The notes under the pieces are model-generated. The model saw nothing but the letters and a program-made list of their open reading frames with translations, did no database searches and had not been told where the DNA came from. A program made the position numbers and the translations under genes. Below are positions 55,101 through 64,000 of a DNA stretch of 64,000 nucleotides, in pieces. The number at the start of each line of letters is the position of its first letter. Within the stretch, counting starts at the first letter, position 1. Source of the DNA: Bordetella parapertussis (GTDB lineage: Bacteria; Pseudomonadota; Gammaproteobacteria; Burkholderiales; SG8-41); contig CAMDRT010000007.1 of NCBI GenBank assembly GCA_945906815.1, positions 1 through 64,000 on the forward strand. Reading direction: 5' to 3'.

Positions 55101-56165
55101 ATGGCGTTAAATTCCAAGACGGAGACGGCTGCGGCTGGCACGTCCGCAAATAGCTCTAAGAAGCGAATCAATTTGGCGCTGCAGGGTGGCGGTGCGCATG
55201 GCGCCTTTGGCTGGGGCGTGATGGATAAATTTCTTGAAGACGGACGTGTCGAGATCGAAGGCATCTCGGGGACCAGCGCGGGTTCCATGAACGCCGTGGT
55301 ATACGCCTCCGGAATATTGCGGGGTAATGACGGAGCGCGCCAGGCGTTGCATGACTTCTGGAAGGCCATTTCGGATGCCGGACAGAAGTTCGCTCCCCCG
55401 CGCATGCCATGGGACAGCGGGGGGACGCAGCATAAGGAGAACCCCATTCAGGGCATGATGAAGGCGATGATGAGCATTATGTCGCCGTACCAGTTGAATC
55501 CAATGAATTACAACCCGTTGCGCGAGGTGCTCGAAAAACAGGTCGATTTCGAGGAACTTGACCGTAGCCGGCTTACTAAATTGTTTATCTGCGCCACCAA
55601 TGTGCGTACCGGCAAGGTGAAAATATTTCAAACTCCGGAGGTCACGGCGAAGGTGGTACTGGCGTCAGCCTGTCTACCACAAGTGTTCCAGGCTGTGGAA
55701 ATAGACGGCGAGCACTATTGGGACGGCGGCTATATGGGTAATCCGGTGCTCTATCCCCTGTTCTATTACACCGAGTCGCGCGATGTGGTCATTCTTCACA
55801 TCAATCCGATAGAGCGACCTGGCCCGCCGACCACCTCGGCGGATATTGCCAACCGTCTCAACGAAATCACCTTCAATTCTTCGTTGATCAAGGAGTTGCG
55901 CGCGGTCTACTTTGTGCAGAAGATGCTCGATGACGGCTGGATCAAGGATGAGTACCGGGAAAAGTTAAAGTATGTGCTGATCCATTCCGTGCGCGCCGAC
56001 AACGCTATGTCCGACCTCTCCTCGGCCAGCAAGATGAGCAGTGACTGGAAGTTCCTGGTCATGCTGCGCGATCGTGGCCGCGCATTTGCTGCCGACTGGC
56101 TGGAGCACAATTTCCAGCACCTGGGCGTGCGCTCATCAGTGGATCTGAAAAAAGAATTCCTGTAA
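55101..56165 (+). CDS. Patatin-like phospholipase family protein
   Basis: Serine lipase of 354 residues. The oxyanion motif is GGGAHG (29-34), the nucleophile elbow is GTSAG (Ser59), and the Asp of the dyad is in DGGYMG near 213. The start follows AAAGGG. Possible substrates are PHB-granule or membrane lipids; family members in PHB producers occur near phasins, but this is inference. Confidence 0.88.
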   Translation: MALNSKTETAAAGTSANSSKKRINLALQGGGAHGAFGWGVMDKFLEDGRVEIEGISGTSAGSMNAVVYASGILRGNDGARQALHDFWKAISDAGQKFAPPRMPWDSGGTQHKENPIQGMMKAMMSIMSPYQLNPMNYNPLREVLEKQVDFEELDRSRLTKLFICATNVRTGKVKIFQTPEVTAKVVLASACLPQVFQAVEIDGEHYWDGGYMGNPVLYPLFYYTESRDVVILHINPIERPGPPTTSADIANRLNEITFNSSLIKELRAVYFVQKMLDDGWIKDEYREKLKYVLIHSVRADNAMSDLSSASKMSSDWKFLVMLRDRGRAFAADWLEHNFQHLGVRSSVDLKKEFL

Positions 56166-56192
56166 GCGTTACCTGATCCAGCGCCATTCAAA

Positions 56193-56230
56193 AAACGCGG
56201 CGCATCCGTGCTATCGGATGCGCCGCGTTT
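56193..56230. terminator. Intrinsic terminator-like hairpin between convergent genes
   Basis: A perfect 16-bp stem (AAACGCGGCGCATCCG and its complement) encloses a 6-nt loop. On the minus strand the stem ends in a T6 run, so it is a good terminator for the acetoacetate-decarboxylase pair. On the plus strand only three Ts follow. A second stem (GGCGCCGC/GCGGCGCC) lies at 56236-56254. Confidence 0.78.
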
Positions 56231-56257
56231 GCGTTGGCGCCGCTACGCGGCGCCGGA

Positions 56258-57001
56258 CTATTTGGCCAGATAGTCGTGAATAACCTTGCCGTAGGGCAGG
56301 GTCATGTCGGTAAGCATATGCAGGCCGCCCACCACTTCACGCACCGGCAGATCCGCGAGCGGACAATTTACGGATGGGATCAAGTCCAGTCGCGCGCGCC
56401 CCGTCCACGCCCCGTGAACGACAACATTTTCAAACTGAATCGCGACCAGCTGCGCGATGGCCGGCGTGCCATCAATATCGGGTATCAACTTCAGAGTAAC
56501 CTGTGTGCGCTCCAGAAGTTCGCGCTCCCGCGTGTGGTCGGTGCGGAAGGCGTCATGTTTGTAGACCATGGTGCCAATCGCGATAGACTGCGTTGCATAA
56601 TGCAAGGTCCCGGTCAAGGTATCCGCATTGACTGCCAGCGCCGCCTTGCCGTATTTCATTGGATAGCCCCAGATTTCGCGCCCACCGGCAAGCGGCGGCG
56701 TATTATCGACATACATCTGACTGACAAAATTGCAGGGTTTGCCCTTGAAGGTACAGGGAATAATCTGCGCCGCCGCAGAATAGGCACCGAAGCCTTCGCC
56801 GTCGGGCAGGTTCAGCCACTGCACAGCCACCGTGTCAGAGGCAGGTTCCAGTGGCTCTGGCAAGGCCTCACGAACCAACGCCGGGTCGGTCTTGTACTGG
56901 ATGACCAGATATTCGCGATTGAAGAATCTATACGGCCCGCGAGGATACGTCGGGCTTTGCAACGGCATCGATGGCAGCGCTTTGACATCATTCTTGTTCA
57001 T
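56258..57001 (-). CDS. Acetoacetate-decarboxylase-family protein lacking the catalytic lysine
   Basis: A 247-residue ADC-fold protein that aligns closely with Clostridium acetobutylicum Adc, but the Schiff-base Lys115 position is Met (GYPMKY) and the Glu76 position is Ala (AYSAAAQ). Arg29 (FFNREY) and Lys116 are kept. It should not work as a classical acetoacetate decarboxylase. It is 20 nt downstream of a paralog with intact residues and is probably co-transcribed with it. Confidence 0.85.
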   Translation of the reverse strand: MNKNDVKALPSMPLQSPTYPRGPYRFFNREYLVIQYKTDPALVREALPEPLEPASDTVAVQWLNLPDGEGFGAYSAAAQIIPCTFKGKPCNFVSQMYVDNTPPLAGGREIWGYPMKYGKAALAVNADTLTGTLHYATQSIAIGTMVYKHDAFRTDHTRERELLERTQVTLKLIPDIDGTPAIAQLVAIQFENVVVHGAWTGRARLDLIPSVNCPLADLPVREVVGGLHMLTDMTLPYGKVIHDYLAK

Positions 57002-57021
57002 GGTCGGTAGCCTCTATGGAA

Positions 57022-57771
57022 TCAAGCGTCTTTAAGGTAGTCGAACAGCACCCGCCCGTGCGGCAGGGTGAGATCGCTAATGAAATGCTTGCCACCGATA
57101 ATGCGTTTGATCGGCAGATCCGCTGCGGGGGCGTTGACATGCGGAACCAGATGTAGGCGCGCCGGCGAAAGCCAGACGCCTTTGACCGTAATGTCGGTTA
57201 GGTTATACGCGACCAGTTGGCATATCTTGGGGCTGCCATCGACATCGGGAATGATCTTTAGATTGCAGGAAGTCCTGGTCATCCCCTTGGCCTGAGCCTC
57301 GACGCCGCCTGGGGCAACCTGGTGCTTGTAAGCCATGGTTCCCATGGCGACCAGTTGACCTGCGTAATGCAAGGTGCCGGTCAGGGTATCCGAGCACACT
57401 TCCAGTTTCGGCAGCGCATATTTCTTGGGGAAGCCCCAAATTTCGCGTCCGGCTGAAATCGGCGGCTCATCATCCAGATACATCTGCGCCGTAAAGTTGA
57501 TCGGCTCACCCTTGAAAAAGCAGGGAATGACAATTCCGCTTTCGGTGTAATCACCGAAACCGGAGCTGTCGGGCATGCGTATCCATTCATAGAGGACATG
57601 ACCTTCCGGGTTCGGTTCCAGCGGTTCCGGCACGGCGGCACGCAACAGGTCGTGATCGGTTTCGTAAGTCACGATCATGAATTCGCGATTGATAAATCGA
57701 TAAGGCCCCATCGGGTAGCTGGGGCTTGCCGCCGGCATCGAAGGAAGCTTTAGAATTTGCTCCGGTGTCAT
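57022..57771 (-). CDS. Acetoacetate decarboxylase
   Basis: Converts acetoacetate to acetone and CO2. The 249-residue protein keeps the catalytic pair of lysines in GFPKKY (Lys116-Lys117, equal to Lys115-Lys116 of the clostridial enzyme), the Glu in YTESG and the Arg in FINREF. The ATG giving MTPEQILKLP has AAAGG upstream; a longer reading adds 13 unlikely residues. Together with the downstream paralog it forms a two-gene unit. Confidence 0.9.
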   Translation of the reverse strand: MTPEQILKLPSMPAASPSYPMGPYRFINREFMIVTYETDHDLLRAAVPEPLEPNPEGHVLYEWIRMPDSSGFGDYTESGIVIPCFFKGEPINFTAQMYLDDEPPISAGREIWGFPKKYALPKLEVCSDTLTGTLHYAGQLVAMGTMAYKHQVAPGGVEAQAKGMTRTSCNLKIIPDVDGSPKICQLVAYNLTDITVKGVWLSPARLHLVPHVNAPAADLPIKRIIGGKHFISDLTLPHGRVLFDYLKDA

Positions 57772-57866
57772 GGTGAACCTTTCTGGAAAGTGGGCAACGA
57801 AAAATACCATTTACATAATAACGTAAATACGCTCGGGCGTGGTTGCCAAAAGTTTCCGTTTCTGAA

Positions 57867-58700
57867 TCAGCCTTTAAGCCAGGTTTTGCTGGCTATCCAC
57901 AGTTTGCGCACGGGTGTCAGCGAGGTGCGCTGTTGGAGCACTTTGCAGCCCTCGTCGCGAATTTCTTCCAGCAGGGTGCGGTAGATGCCGGCCATGATGA
58001 TGCCGGGAATCTGTGGTTTGCGGTCGCGCGCGGGTAGTTTGGCAAAGGCAGCATCGTACTGGCCGAGCGCGCGTTCGATTTGAAACGCCATCAGCTTTTG
58101 GAAGTTTTCGGTTGCGCGCGAGGCCTGGATGTCGGCCTCGGAGACCTTGAATTTTTCGAGTTCGTCGAGCGGCAGGTAGATGCGGTTGCGGCGGGCGTCT
58201 TCGCCAACATCGCGGATGATGTTGGTGAGTTGAAACGCGAGGCCGAGCGCGGGCGCGTATTCGAGTGTTTGCTTATCGGTATAGCCGAAAATGCTCGCTG
58301 ACATCAGGCCCACTATGCCCGCGACACGGTGGCAGTAAAGCTGCAAGGTGTCGAAATCTGGATAGCGGTTGTAGTCCAGATCCATCGCCATGCCGTCGAT
58401 GAGTTCAAGCATGTGCTGCTGTTGAAGGTCGTAGGTGAGCACCGCGCTGGCGAGCGCCTGGGTCACCGGGTGCTGCGGCTTGCCGTCGTAGAGTTTGCCA
58501 ATCTCATCGCGCCACCAAGCAAGTTTCACGCGCGCAACGCCGGCATCGGTGCACTCGTCTACGACATCATCGACTTCGCGGCAGTAGGCATAGAGTGCGG
58601 TGATGGCGCGGCGGCGCTCCGGCGGCAGGAACAAAAAGCTGTAGTAGAAGCTGGAGCCCGAGGCCACCGCTTTTTGCTGACAGTATTCGTCAGGCGTCAT
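57867..58700 (-). CDS. hpnD: Presqualene diphosphate synthase HpnD
   Basis: Condenses two farnesyl diphosphates to presqualene diphosphate. The 277-residue trans-isoprenyl-type enzyme has both Asp-rich motifs, REVDDVVDE (Asp44-Asp48) and IIRDVGEDARRNRIYLP near 160. It begins one base after the hpnC stop. Confidence 0.92.
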   Translation of the reverse strand: MTPDEYCQQKAVASGSSFYYSFLFLPPERRRAITALYAYCREVDDVVDECTDAGVARVKLAWWRDEIGKLYDGKPQHPVTQALASAVLTYDLQQQHMLELIDGMAMDLDYNRYPDFDTLQLYCHRVAGIVGLMSASIFGYTDKQTLEYAPALGLAFQLTNIIRDVGEDARRNRIYLPLDELEKFKVSEADIQASRATENFQKLMAFQIERALGQYDAAFAKLPARDRKPQIPGIIMAGIYRTLLEEIRDEGCKVLQQRTSLTPVRKLWIASKTWLKG

Positions 58701-58701
58701 A

Positions 58702-59508
58702 TCAAAACGCGGATCGCGCCAGCATCAGCACCCAATCATGGGGCTTTAACACGGGACGGCGCCTGAATACGTCGTAATTTACCGCAATGATTTTGCTCAA
58801 AATACGCTCGCCTCCGGCGATGATCATGCGCATTTCCACACCCAGGCGGCCTGTAAGCGCCCGCCCCAGCGGCGCGCCGGAGAGCAAATGTGCCCGCGTG
58901 CGGTCGACCTGAAAATGCATGAATTCTTGCCATTTGCCGTTAATGGTGGCACTTGCGATGTCCAGTTCGCTGATGCCGTAGCGCAGCATATCGTCTTGTG
59001 GAAAGTAAATCCGGTTCTTGTGGTGGTCGATAGCCACATCCTGCCAGAAATTAATCAGTTGCAGGCTCGAACAGATGGCGTCTGACCAGGTGTTATTTTG
59101 CGGGGTAGCAGCGCCGTAGAGCAGCAGCAGCAGGCGGCCGACTGGGTTGGCGGAGCGGCGACAGTAGTCGAGAACTTCAGCGTAGTCCCGATAGCGCTGT
59201 TTGAGCACGTCCTGCGAAAACGCTGATAGCAGGTCGCGAAACAGCGAGATCGGTAAGCTGTGCTGGTGAATGAGGGCGGCAAGATGGGCGAACCACGGAA
59301 TAATGGGCGTCTGATTGGCCTGAATGCGGTCTAGTTCGCGCTCGAAGCCAGCGAGCAAGGCTAGGCGTTCGGCAGCAGGTAAGTCCCCCTCATCGGCGAA
59401 ATCGTCGGCTTCGCGCGCGAAACGGTAAATCAGCGCCACGGGATAACGCAAGTGCCGTGGCATCAGTATGGAGGCGACCGGAAAATTCTCGTAGTGATCG
59501 GTTGCCAT
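58702..59508 (-). CDS. hpnC: Hydroxysqualene synthase HpnC
   Basis: Converts presqualene diphosphate to hydroxysqualene. The 268-residue protein has READDFADE (Asp35-Asp39) and NFWQDVAIDHHKNRIYFP near 157. It is the first gene of the hpnC-hpnD operon. hpnE is 4.6 kb away on the same strand. No squalene-hopene cyclase is in the window. Confidence 0.92.
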   Translation of the reverse strand: MATDHYENFPVASILMPRHLRYPVALIYRFAREADDFADEGDLPAAERLALLAGFERELDRIQANQTPIIPWFAHLAALIHQHSLPISLFRDLLSAFSQDVLKQRYRDYAEVLDYCRRSANPVGRLLLLLYGAATPQNNTWSDAICSSLQLINFWQDVAIDHHKNRIYFPQDDMLRYGISELDIASATINGKWQEFMHFQVDRTRAHLLSGAPLGRALTGRLGVEMRMIIAGGERILSKIIAVNYDVFRRRPVLKPHDWVLMLARSAF

Positions 59509-59686
59509 TCCGTTTATAAAACATCTTATTTAAACAAAGGCTTGCAGAATAAATGTCGAGAAAATTGCAAGCATTGTGGGGTGTCATTAAAGTGTCGAGT
59601 ATATTACAATCAGACTGTTTGGATGGATGGGCGTGCACAGTGCCTGAAAGGGCGACGTATGCTGCAGTGCGAAAGTAGTAACCATA

Positions 59687-59771
<85 letters not shown>

Positions 59772-59804
59772 GAAGCCGTAAAAGAACATAAGGAACAGCA
59801 GTTC

Positions 59805-61115
59805 ATGCAAGTGAATCTTGAGACATTAAGCGGTCTGGAGCGGCGTTTGAACGTGGCCGTGCCGCTAGCGGAAATTGAAACCGAAGTATTGTCGCGTCTT
59901 AAAAACATTGGCCGTAGCGCCAAAATGCCGGGGTTTCGTCCCGGCAAAGTACCGTTCAAGGTGGTACAGCAGCAGTACGGCACTTCGGTGCGCCAGGAAG
60001 TGCTTGGCGCCACACTAGAAAAGAGTTTTGGCGACGCGGTACGGCAGCAGAATCTGAACGTGGCGGGCTATCCAAAATTCGAGCCTTCGCCAATAGGTGA
60101 GGGTGCTGCTGACTTTCAATACAGCGCTACTTTCGAGGTGTATCCCGATATCAGGGTAGGCGACATCGCGGGCAACACTATCGACCGTGTCGCCATGGAA
60201 GTCGGTGATGCCGAACTCGATAAAACCCTGGAGATCATGCGTAAGCAGCGCATCACGTACCACGTTGCGGAGCGCCCCGCGCAAACCGAAGACCGGGTGC
60301 AAATCAGCTACCAAGGCTCTATTGACGGAACGCCATTTGAGGGCGGTGTCGCGGACAATCAGCACGCCGTGCTAGGTGAAGGGCGGCTGCTGCCGGATTT
60401 CGAGAAAAACCTGGCGGGTATGAAAGCCGGTGAAAACAAGGCTTTTGAGCTGAAGTTTCCCGATGATTATCACGGCAAAGCGGTCGCCGGAAAAACCGCG
60501 AGGTTTGAAGTCACGCTGAGCGAAGTCGCTGCGCCCAAATTGCCGGAAATTGATGCCGAATTCGCCAAGGCGCTGGGTGTGGCGGATGGCGAAGTTTCCA
60601 AAATGCGCGCGGAAGTGAAGGCCAATCTGGAGCGTGAAGTTAAGCAGCGATTGAAAGCCAAAACCAAGGAACAGGTAATGCAGGCGCTGCTGGATTCCAC
60701 CCCGATTGAGGTTCCCAAGTCATTGATTAAAATGGAAATTGAAGCTCTGCAAAAGATGGCGCGCGAGAACATGGCGGCGCGTGGCGTGCCGCTCAATGTG
60801 GATATGCCGATGCCGGCCGAGATCTTCGAGGCGCAGGCGCAGCGTCGCGTTTCTCTGGGATTGATCTTGGGCGAACTGGTGCGTGCGCACAGTCTGCATG
60901 CACGTCCGGAGCAAGTACGCGCGACGGTGGACTTGCAGGCGCAAAGTTATGAGCACCCGCAGGAAGTGGTGAAATGGTTTTACCAGCAACCAGAGCGGCT
61001 GCGTGACATCGAATCAGTTGTGCTCGAAGAAAATGTGGTTGAATGGGCGCTGGGCGTGGCCAAAGCCGGAGACAAAACGATTACGTTTGACGAGCTGATG
61101 GGATACAACACATGA
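59805..61115 (+). CDS. tig: Trigger factor
   Basis: Ribosome-bound chaperone and peptidyl-prolyl isomerase. The 436-residue protein has the ribosome-binding N-terminal domain, with FRPGKVPF (the GFRxGxxP signature, about 45-54), a central FKBP-like domain and the C-terminal chaperone domain. The ATG follows an AAGGAAC site and lies after tRNA-Leu. It overlaps clpP by 4 nt. Confidence 0.95.
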   Translation: MQVNLETLSGLERRLNVAVPLAEIETEVLSRLKNIGRSAKMPGFRPGKVPFKVVQQQYGTSVRQEVLGATLEKSFGDAVRQQNLNVAGYPKFEPSPIGEGAADFQYSATFEVYPDIRVGDIAGNTIDRVAMEVGDAELDKTLEIMRKQRITYHVAERPAQTEDRVQISYQGSIDGTPFEGGVADNQHAVLGEGRLLPDFEKNLAGMKAGENKAFELKFPDDYHGKAVAGKTARFEVTLSEVAAPKLPEIDAEFAKALGVADGEVSKMRAEVKANLEREVKQRLKAKTKEQVMQALLDSTPIEVPKSLIKMEIEALQKMARENMAARGVPLNVDMPMPAEIFEAQAQRRVSLGLILGELVRAHSLHARPEQVRATVDLQAQSYEHPQEVVKWFYQQPERLRDIESVVLEENVVEWALGVAKAGDKTITFDELMGYNT

Positions 61116-61765
61116 TGCTGTACGGGACGCAGGGTCAGGATCGCATGGAGGCGCCCCAGGGCTTGGGCCTGGTGCCTATGGTCGTCGAGCAGAGCGGCCG
61201 CGGCGAGCGCGCCTACGATATCTATTCGCGCTTGCTTAAAGAGCGCGTGGTGTTTCTGGTGGGCGAGGTGAATGAGATAACGGCGAATCTGATCGTGGCG
61301 CAGTTCCTGTTTCTGGAATCGGAGAATCCCGACAAGGATATTTCTTTCTATATCAACTCGCCGGGCGGATCGGTATCGGCGGGGCTGGCGATTTACGACA
61401 CCATGCAATTCATCAAGCCGGATGTCAGTACGCTGTGCGTAGGGCAGGCGGCAAGCATGGGCGCACTGTTGCTGACCGCGGGTGCCAAGGGCAAGCGCGC
61501 TTGTCTGCCGAATTCACGCGTGATGATTCATCAGCCGCTGGGAGGGTTTCGCGGGCAGGCGTCGGATATAGAAATACACGCCAGGGAAATTCTTTTCCTG
61601 AAGCAGCGCCTGAACGAGATCATGGCTAAACATACCGGGCAAAACGTCGATACCGTTAGTAAGGACACTGATCGCGATAACTTTCTGAGCGCGGAACAGT
61701 CGGTGGCATACGGTCTAGTGGACCGTGTGATGGCGTCGCGCGCGGATGCGCAGGCGGCGGCGTAA
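61112..61765 (+). CDS. clpP: ATP-dependent Clp protease proteolytic subunit
   Basis: Serine protease of 217 residues. The catalytic Ser is in [11 protein letters not shown], the His in [11 protein letters not shown] and the Asp in KDTDRDN. The ATG overlaps the tig stop (ATGA). A second ATG is adjacent, and a third, giving [15 protein letters not shown], is also plausible. Confidence 0.96.
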   Translation: MMLYGTQGQDRMEAPQGLGLVPMVVEQSGRGERAYDIYSRLLKERVVFLVGEVNEITANLIVAQFLFLESENPDKDISFYINSPGGSVSAGLAIYDTMQFIKPDVSTLCVGQAASMGALLLTAGAKGKRACLPNSRVMIHQPLGGFRGQASDIEIHAREILFLKQRLNEIMAKHTGQNVDTVSKDTDRDNFLSAEQSVAYGLVDRVMASRADAQAAA

Positions 61766-61827
61766 CACAGTTGAAAGATTGACACAGGTAACGGAACCAT
61801 AAAACTTGGTCACAGGAAACTAAAAAA

Positions 61828-63099
61828 ATGTCGGAAAAAGCCAGCGGCGAAAAGCTCCTGTATTGCTCGTTCTGCGGCAAGAGCCAGCACGAAGTTCGTA
61901 AATTGATTGCAGGCCCGTCGGTATTCATCTGCGACGAATGCATCGAGCTGTGTAACGACATCATTCGCGAAGAAATTCAAGGCGACAAGGGCGGCAAGGG
62001 TGCCAAGTCCGACTTGCCGGTGCCGCACGAAATCCGCGCCATTCTCGATCAGTATGTGATCGGTCAGGATGTGGCGAAAAAAATTCTGTCGGTGGCGGTG
62101 TACAACCATTACAAGCGCCTGAAGGAAGCTGCAAAAAAAGACGACATCGAACTTTCCAAATCGAACATTCTGCTGGTTGGGCCTACGGGTTCGGGCAAAA
62201 CGCTGCTCGCGCAGACGCTGGCGCGGCTGCTGAATGTGCCGTTCGTGATGGCCGATGCCACCACCTTGACCGAAGCCGGCTATGTGGGTGAGGACGTCGA
62301 AAACATTATTCAAAAGCTGCTGCAAAAGTGTGACTACGATGTCGAGAAGGCGCAGCGCGGTATCGTCTATATCGATGAAATCGACAAAATTTCACGCAAG
62401 TCTGATAACCCCTCGATCACCCGTGACGTGTCGGGCGAGGGCGTGCAGCAAGCGCTGCTAAAACTGATAGAAGGCACCACCGCGTCAGTGCCGCCGCAGG
62501 GCGGGCGCAAGCATCCTAATCAGGAATTCGTGCAGGTTGATACCACCAATATTCTGTTCATCGTCGGCGGCGCATTTGACGGCCTAGAAAAAGTAATTCG
62601 TGCGCGCTCTGAAAAGGGCGGCATCGGCTTTGGCGCCGAAGTACGCAGTAAGGATGATCGTAAAAGCATTACCCGCGTGCTGCGCGATGTGCAACCCGAG
62701 GATTTGATTAAATTCGGTTTGATCCCTGAATTTGTTGGCCGCCTGCCCGTAGTGGCGACACTCGGTGAACTCGACGAGGGCGCGTTGATACAGATTTTGA
62801 CGCAACCCAAGAACGCGCTGATCAAGCAATATCAAAAAATGTTCAGCCTCGAAGGTGCGGAACTCGAAATTCGTGAATCCGCCCTGAAAGCCATTGCCAA
62901 GCGCGCGCTGGAACGAAAAACAGGCGCACGCGGCCTGCGTTCCATACTCGAAAACACGCTGCTCAACACTATGTTTGATCTGCCGTCGCTGGAGAACGTG
63001 ACCAAAGTGGTGGTGGATGAAGGCACCATCCTCAGCGATGCCGCGCCGTTGCTGATTTATTCGGATCCGCCAAAACTGGCGGCAGGTGCGAAAAGTTAG
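61828..63099 (+). CDS. clpX: ATP-dependent Clp protease ATPase subunit ClpX
   Basis: AAA+ unfoldase of 423 residues that feeds substrates to ClpP. It has the N-terminal zinc-binding domain (CSFCGKSQ and CDECIELC, about 12-42), Walker A GPTGSGKT near 118, the YVGEDVENI pore-adjacent segment, Walker [11 protein letters not shown] and the [10 protein letters not shown] pore region. It starts 62 nt after clpP. Confidence 0.97.
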   Translation: MSEKASGEKLLYCSFCGKSQHEVRKLIAGPSVFICDECIELCNDIIREEIQGDKGGKGAKSDLPVPHEIRAILDQYVIGQDVAKKILSVAVYNHYKRLKEAAKKDDIELSKSNILLVGPTGSGKTLLAQTLARLLNVPFVMADATTLTEAGYVGEDVENIIQKLLQKCDYDVEKAQRGIVYIDEIDKISRKSDNPSITRDVSGEGVQQALLKLIEGTTASVPPQGGRKHPNQEFVQVDTTNILFIVGGAFDGLEKVIRARSEKGGIGFGAEVRSKDDRKSITRVLRDVQPEDLIKFGLIPEFVGRLPVVATLGELDEGALIQILTQPKNALIKQYQKMFSLEGAELEIRESALKAIAKRALERKTGARGLRSILENTLLNTMFDLPSLENVTKVVVDEGTILSDAAPLLIYSDPPKLAAGAKS

Positions 63100-63133
63100 A
63101 TAAGCTATAGAGTTTGTTGTTATTTAATTTAGG

Positions 63134-63161
63134 GTTGAATGCCGGCAAATACGCCCCACAT
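63134..63161 (+). promoter_or_regulatory. Candidate sigma-32 heat-shock promoter for lon
   Basis: GTTGAA at 63134-63139 (5 of 6 to the CTTGAA -35) is separated by 14 nt from CCCCACAT at 63154-63161, close to the CCCCATnT -10 of sigma-32 promoters. It lies about 60 nt before the lon ATG. lon is a heat-shock gene in other proteobacteria. Confidence 0.5.
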
Positions 63162-63223
63162 CTTAGTCATGATGTGTGACAAACGAGCCGCGATGAACGG
63201 AGTGATCTGTAAGGTGAAACAAC

Positions 63224-64000
63224 ATGACTGAAGCGGCGACGCCCCAACCCCAGCCGAGTATTCCTTCGCAAAATCCGTTAGCGATGCCGTTGTTGCCATT
63301 GCGCGATGTTGTGGTATTCCCGCATATGGTGATACCGCTGTTTGTCGGGCGCCCGAAATCGATCAAGGCGCTCGAGGCCGCGATGGAATCCGGCAAAAGC
63401 ATCATGCTGGTTGCGCAACGCTCGGCGGCAAAAGACGAGCCGGGACCTGAAGACCTCTACGCGATCGGTGCAATTGCAACGATTCTGCAAATGCTTAAGC
63501 TGCCCGATGGCACGGTAAAAGTTCTGGTTGAGGGGGGGCAGCGCGCGCGCATTGCTGCAGTGACCGACGCCGGCACGCATTTTATGGCGAGTGTTACGCC
63601 GATTGAGATCAGCGCAATCGCAGCTGACGCGAATCGTGAAATTGAAGCCATGCGCCGTACCATGGTGCAGCAGTTTGATCAGTATGTGAAGCTCAACAAA
63701 AAAATTCCGCCAGAGATCTTAACTTCCATCGCCGGTATAGACGATGCTAGCCGGCTTGCTGACCAGATAGCGGCACATCTGCCGTTGAAGCTCGAGCAGA
63801 AGCAGGAAGTGCTGGAAATGTTCGAGGTTAAAAAGCGCCTCGATCACCTGCTAAAAGTGGTGGATGGCGAGCTGGATATTCTGCAAGTTGAAAAACGCAT
63901 CCGTGGCCGCGTCAAGCGGCAGATGGAGAAAAGCCAGCGCGAGTATTACCTCAACGAGCAGGTCAAAGCGATCCAGAAAGAGTTGGGCGAAGGCGAAGAT
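63224..64000 (+). CDS. lon: ATP-dependent protease La (Lon), N-terminal part, runs off the window
   Basis: The first 259 residues of Lon. MPLLPLRDVVVFPHMVIPLFVGRP is split here as PLLPLRDVVVFPHM plus IPLFVGRPKS, the substrate-binding N-domain signature. REYYLNEQVKAIQKELGE leads towards the AAA+ domain, which lies beyond the window. AAGGTG precedes the ATG. The gene follows clpX by 124 nt. Confidence 0.95.
   Translation, partial: MTEAATPQPQPSIPSQNPLAMPLLPLRDVVVFPHMVIPLFVGRPKSIKALEAAMESGKSIMLVAQRSAAKDEPGPEDLYAIGAIATILQMLKLPDGTVKVLVEGGQRARIAAVTDAGTHFMASVTPIEISAIAADANREIEAMRRTMVQQFDQYVKLNKKIPPEILTSIAGIDDASRLADQIAAHLPLKLEQKQEVLEMFEVKKRLDHLLKVVDGELDILQVEKRIRGRVKRQMEKSQREYYLNEQVKAIQKELGEGED

Noticed and set aside
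61779..61784. TTGACA before clpX as a promoter
   Set aside because: The -35 is perfect, but no acceptable -10 box lies at a 16-18 nt distance.

Overview
The window looks like chromosomal DNA of a betaproteobacterium, most likely in Burkholderiales. The support is the gene order mdh / sdhCDAB-sdhE-gltA / sucA-sucB-lpdA-zapE, three Bug-type tricarboxylate receptors, a tRNA-Leu-tig-clpP-clpX-lon block, PHB-associated genes and hpnCDE squalene genes. No rRNA, phage, integrase or transposase gene is visible. The species cannot be named from this sequence.

Region by region. 1-12.2 kb is the TCA-cycle core: malate dehydrogenase on the minus strand, then succinate dehydrogenase with its flavinylation factor, citrate synthase and the 2-oxoglutarate dehydrogenase complex on the plus strand. 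12.3-16.5 kb holds zapE, an AcuI/YhdH-type reductase and propionyl-CoA synthetase. 16.5-36.9 kb is an accessory catabolic region. It has three Bug solute receptors without TctA/TctB membrane partners, a minus-strand operon (M24 creatinase-like protein, Zn-alcohol dehydrogenase, a PEP-synthase-like protein lacking a central substrate domain, two D-2-hydroxyacid dehydrogenases, an FAH-family hydrolase, a Gfo/Idh/MocA oxidoreductase), a polysaccharide-deacetylase-family protein, an Old Yellow Enzyme, a third D-2-hydroxyacid dehydrogenase with an N-acyl-D-amino acid deacylase, an MBL-fold hydrolase, an acyl-CoA ligase, a BKACE-family enzyme and a carboxymuconolactone-decarboxylase-family protein.

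37-51.9 kb is a fatty-acid beta-oxidation block: two acyl-CoA dehydrogenases, enoyl-CoA hydratase, long-chain acyl-CoA ligase, thioesterase, a FadN-type bifunctional enzyme, thiolase and ETF-ubiquinone oxidoreductase. A ParD/ParE-like toxin-antitoxin pair interrupts it. 51.9-59.5 kb mixes hopanoid/squalene genes (hpnE, hpnD, hpnC) with PHB and acetoacetate genes (phasin, 3-hydroxybutyrate dehydrogenase, two acetoacetate-decarboxylase-family proteins), a patatin-like lipase and the N-terminal remnant of a prpF-like gene. 59.7-64 kb is tRNA-Leu(UAG), trigger factor, clpP, clpX and the start of lon.

The most unusual feature is a family of at least seven intergenic hairpins. Their arms are runs of degenerate 7- or 8-nt tandem units, with GTGAGGC, GTGAACGR and GACTGAG/CTCAGCA classes. 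Each starts 7-22 nt after a stop codon and sits between co-directional metabolic genes: sdhA/sdhB, gltA/sucA, sucB/lpdA, lpdA/zapE, acuI/prpE, acyl-CoA ligase/thioesterase and fadN/fadA. Several of the downstream genes lack a recognisable Shine-Dalgarno sequence. Other points worth checking are an acetoacetate-decarboxylase paralog that has lost the Schiff-base lysine, the stripped-down PEP-synthase-like protein, an M24 protein with an altered metal site, and a sigma-32-like promoter before lon.
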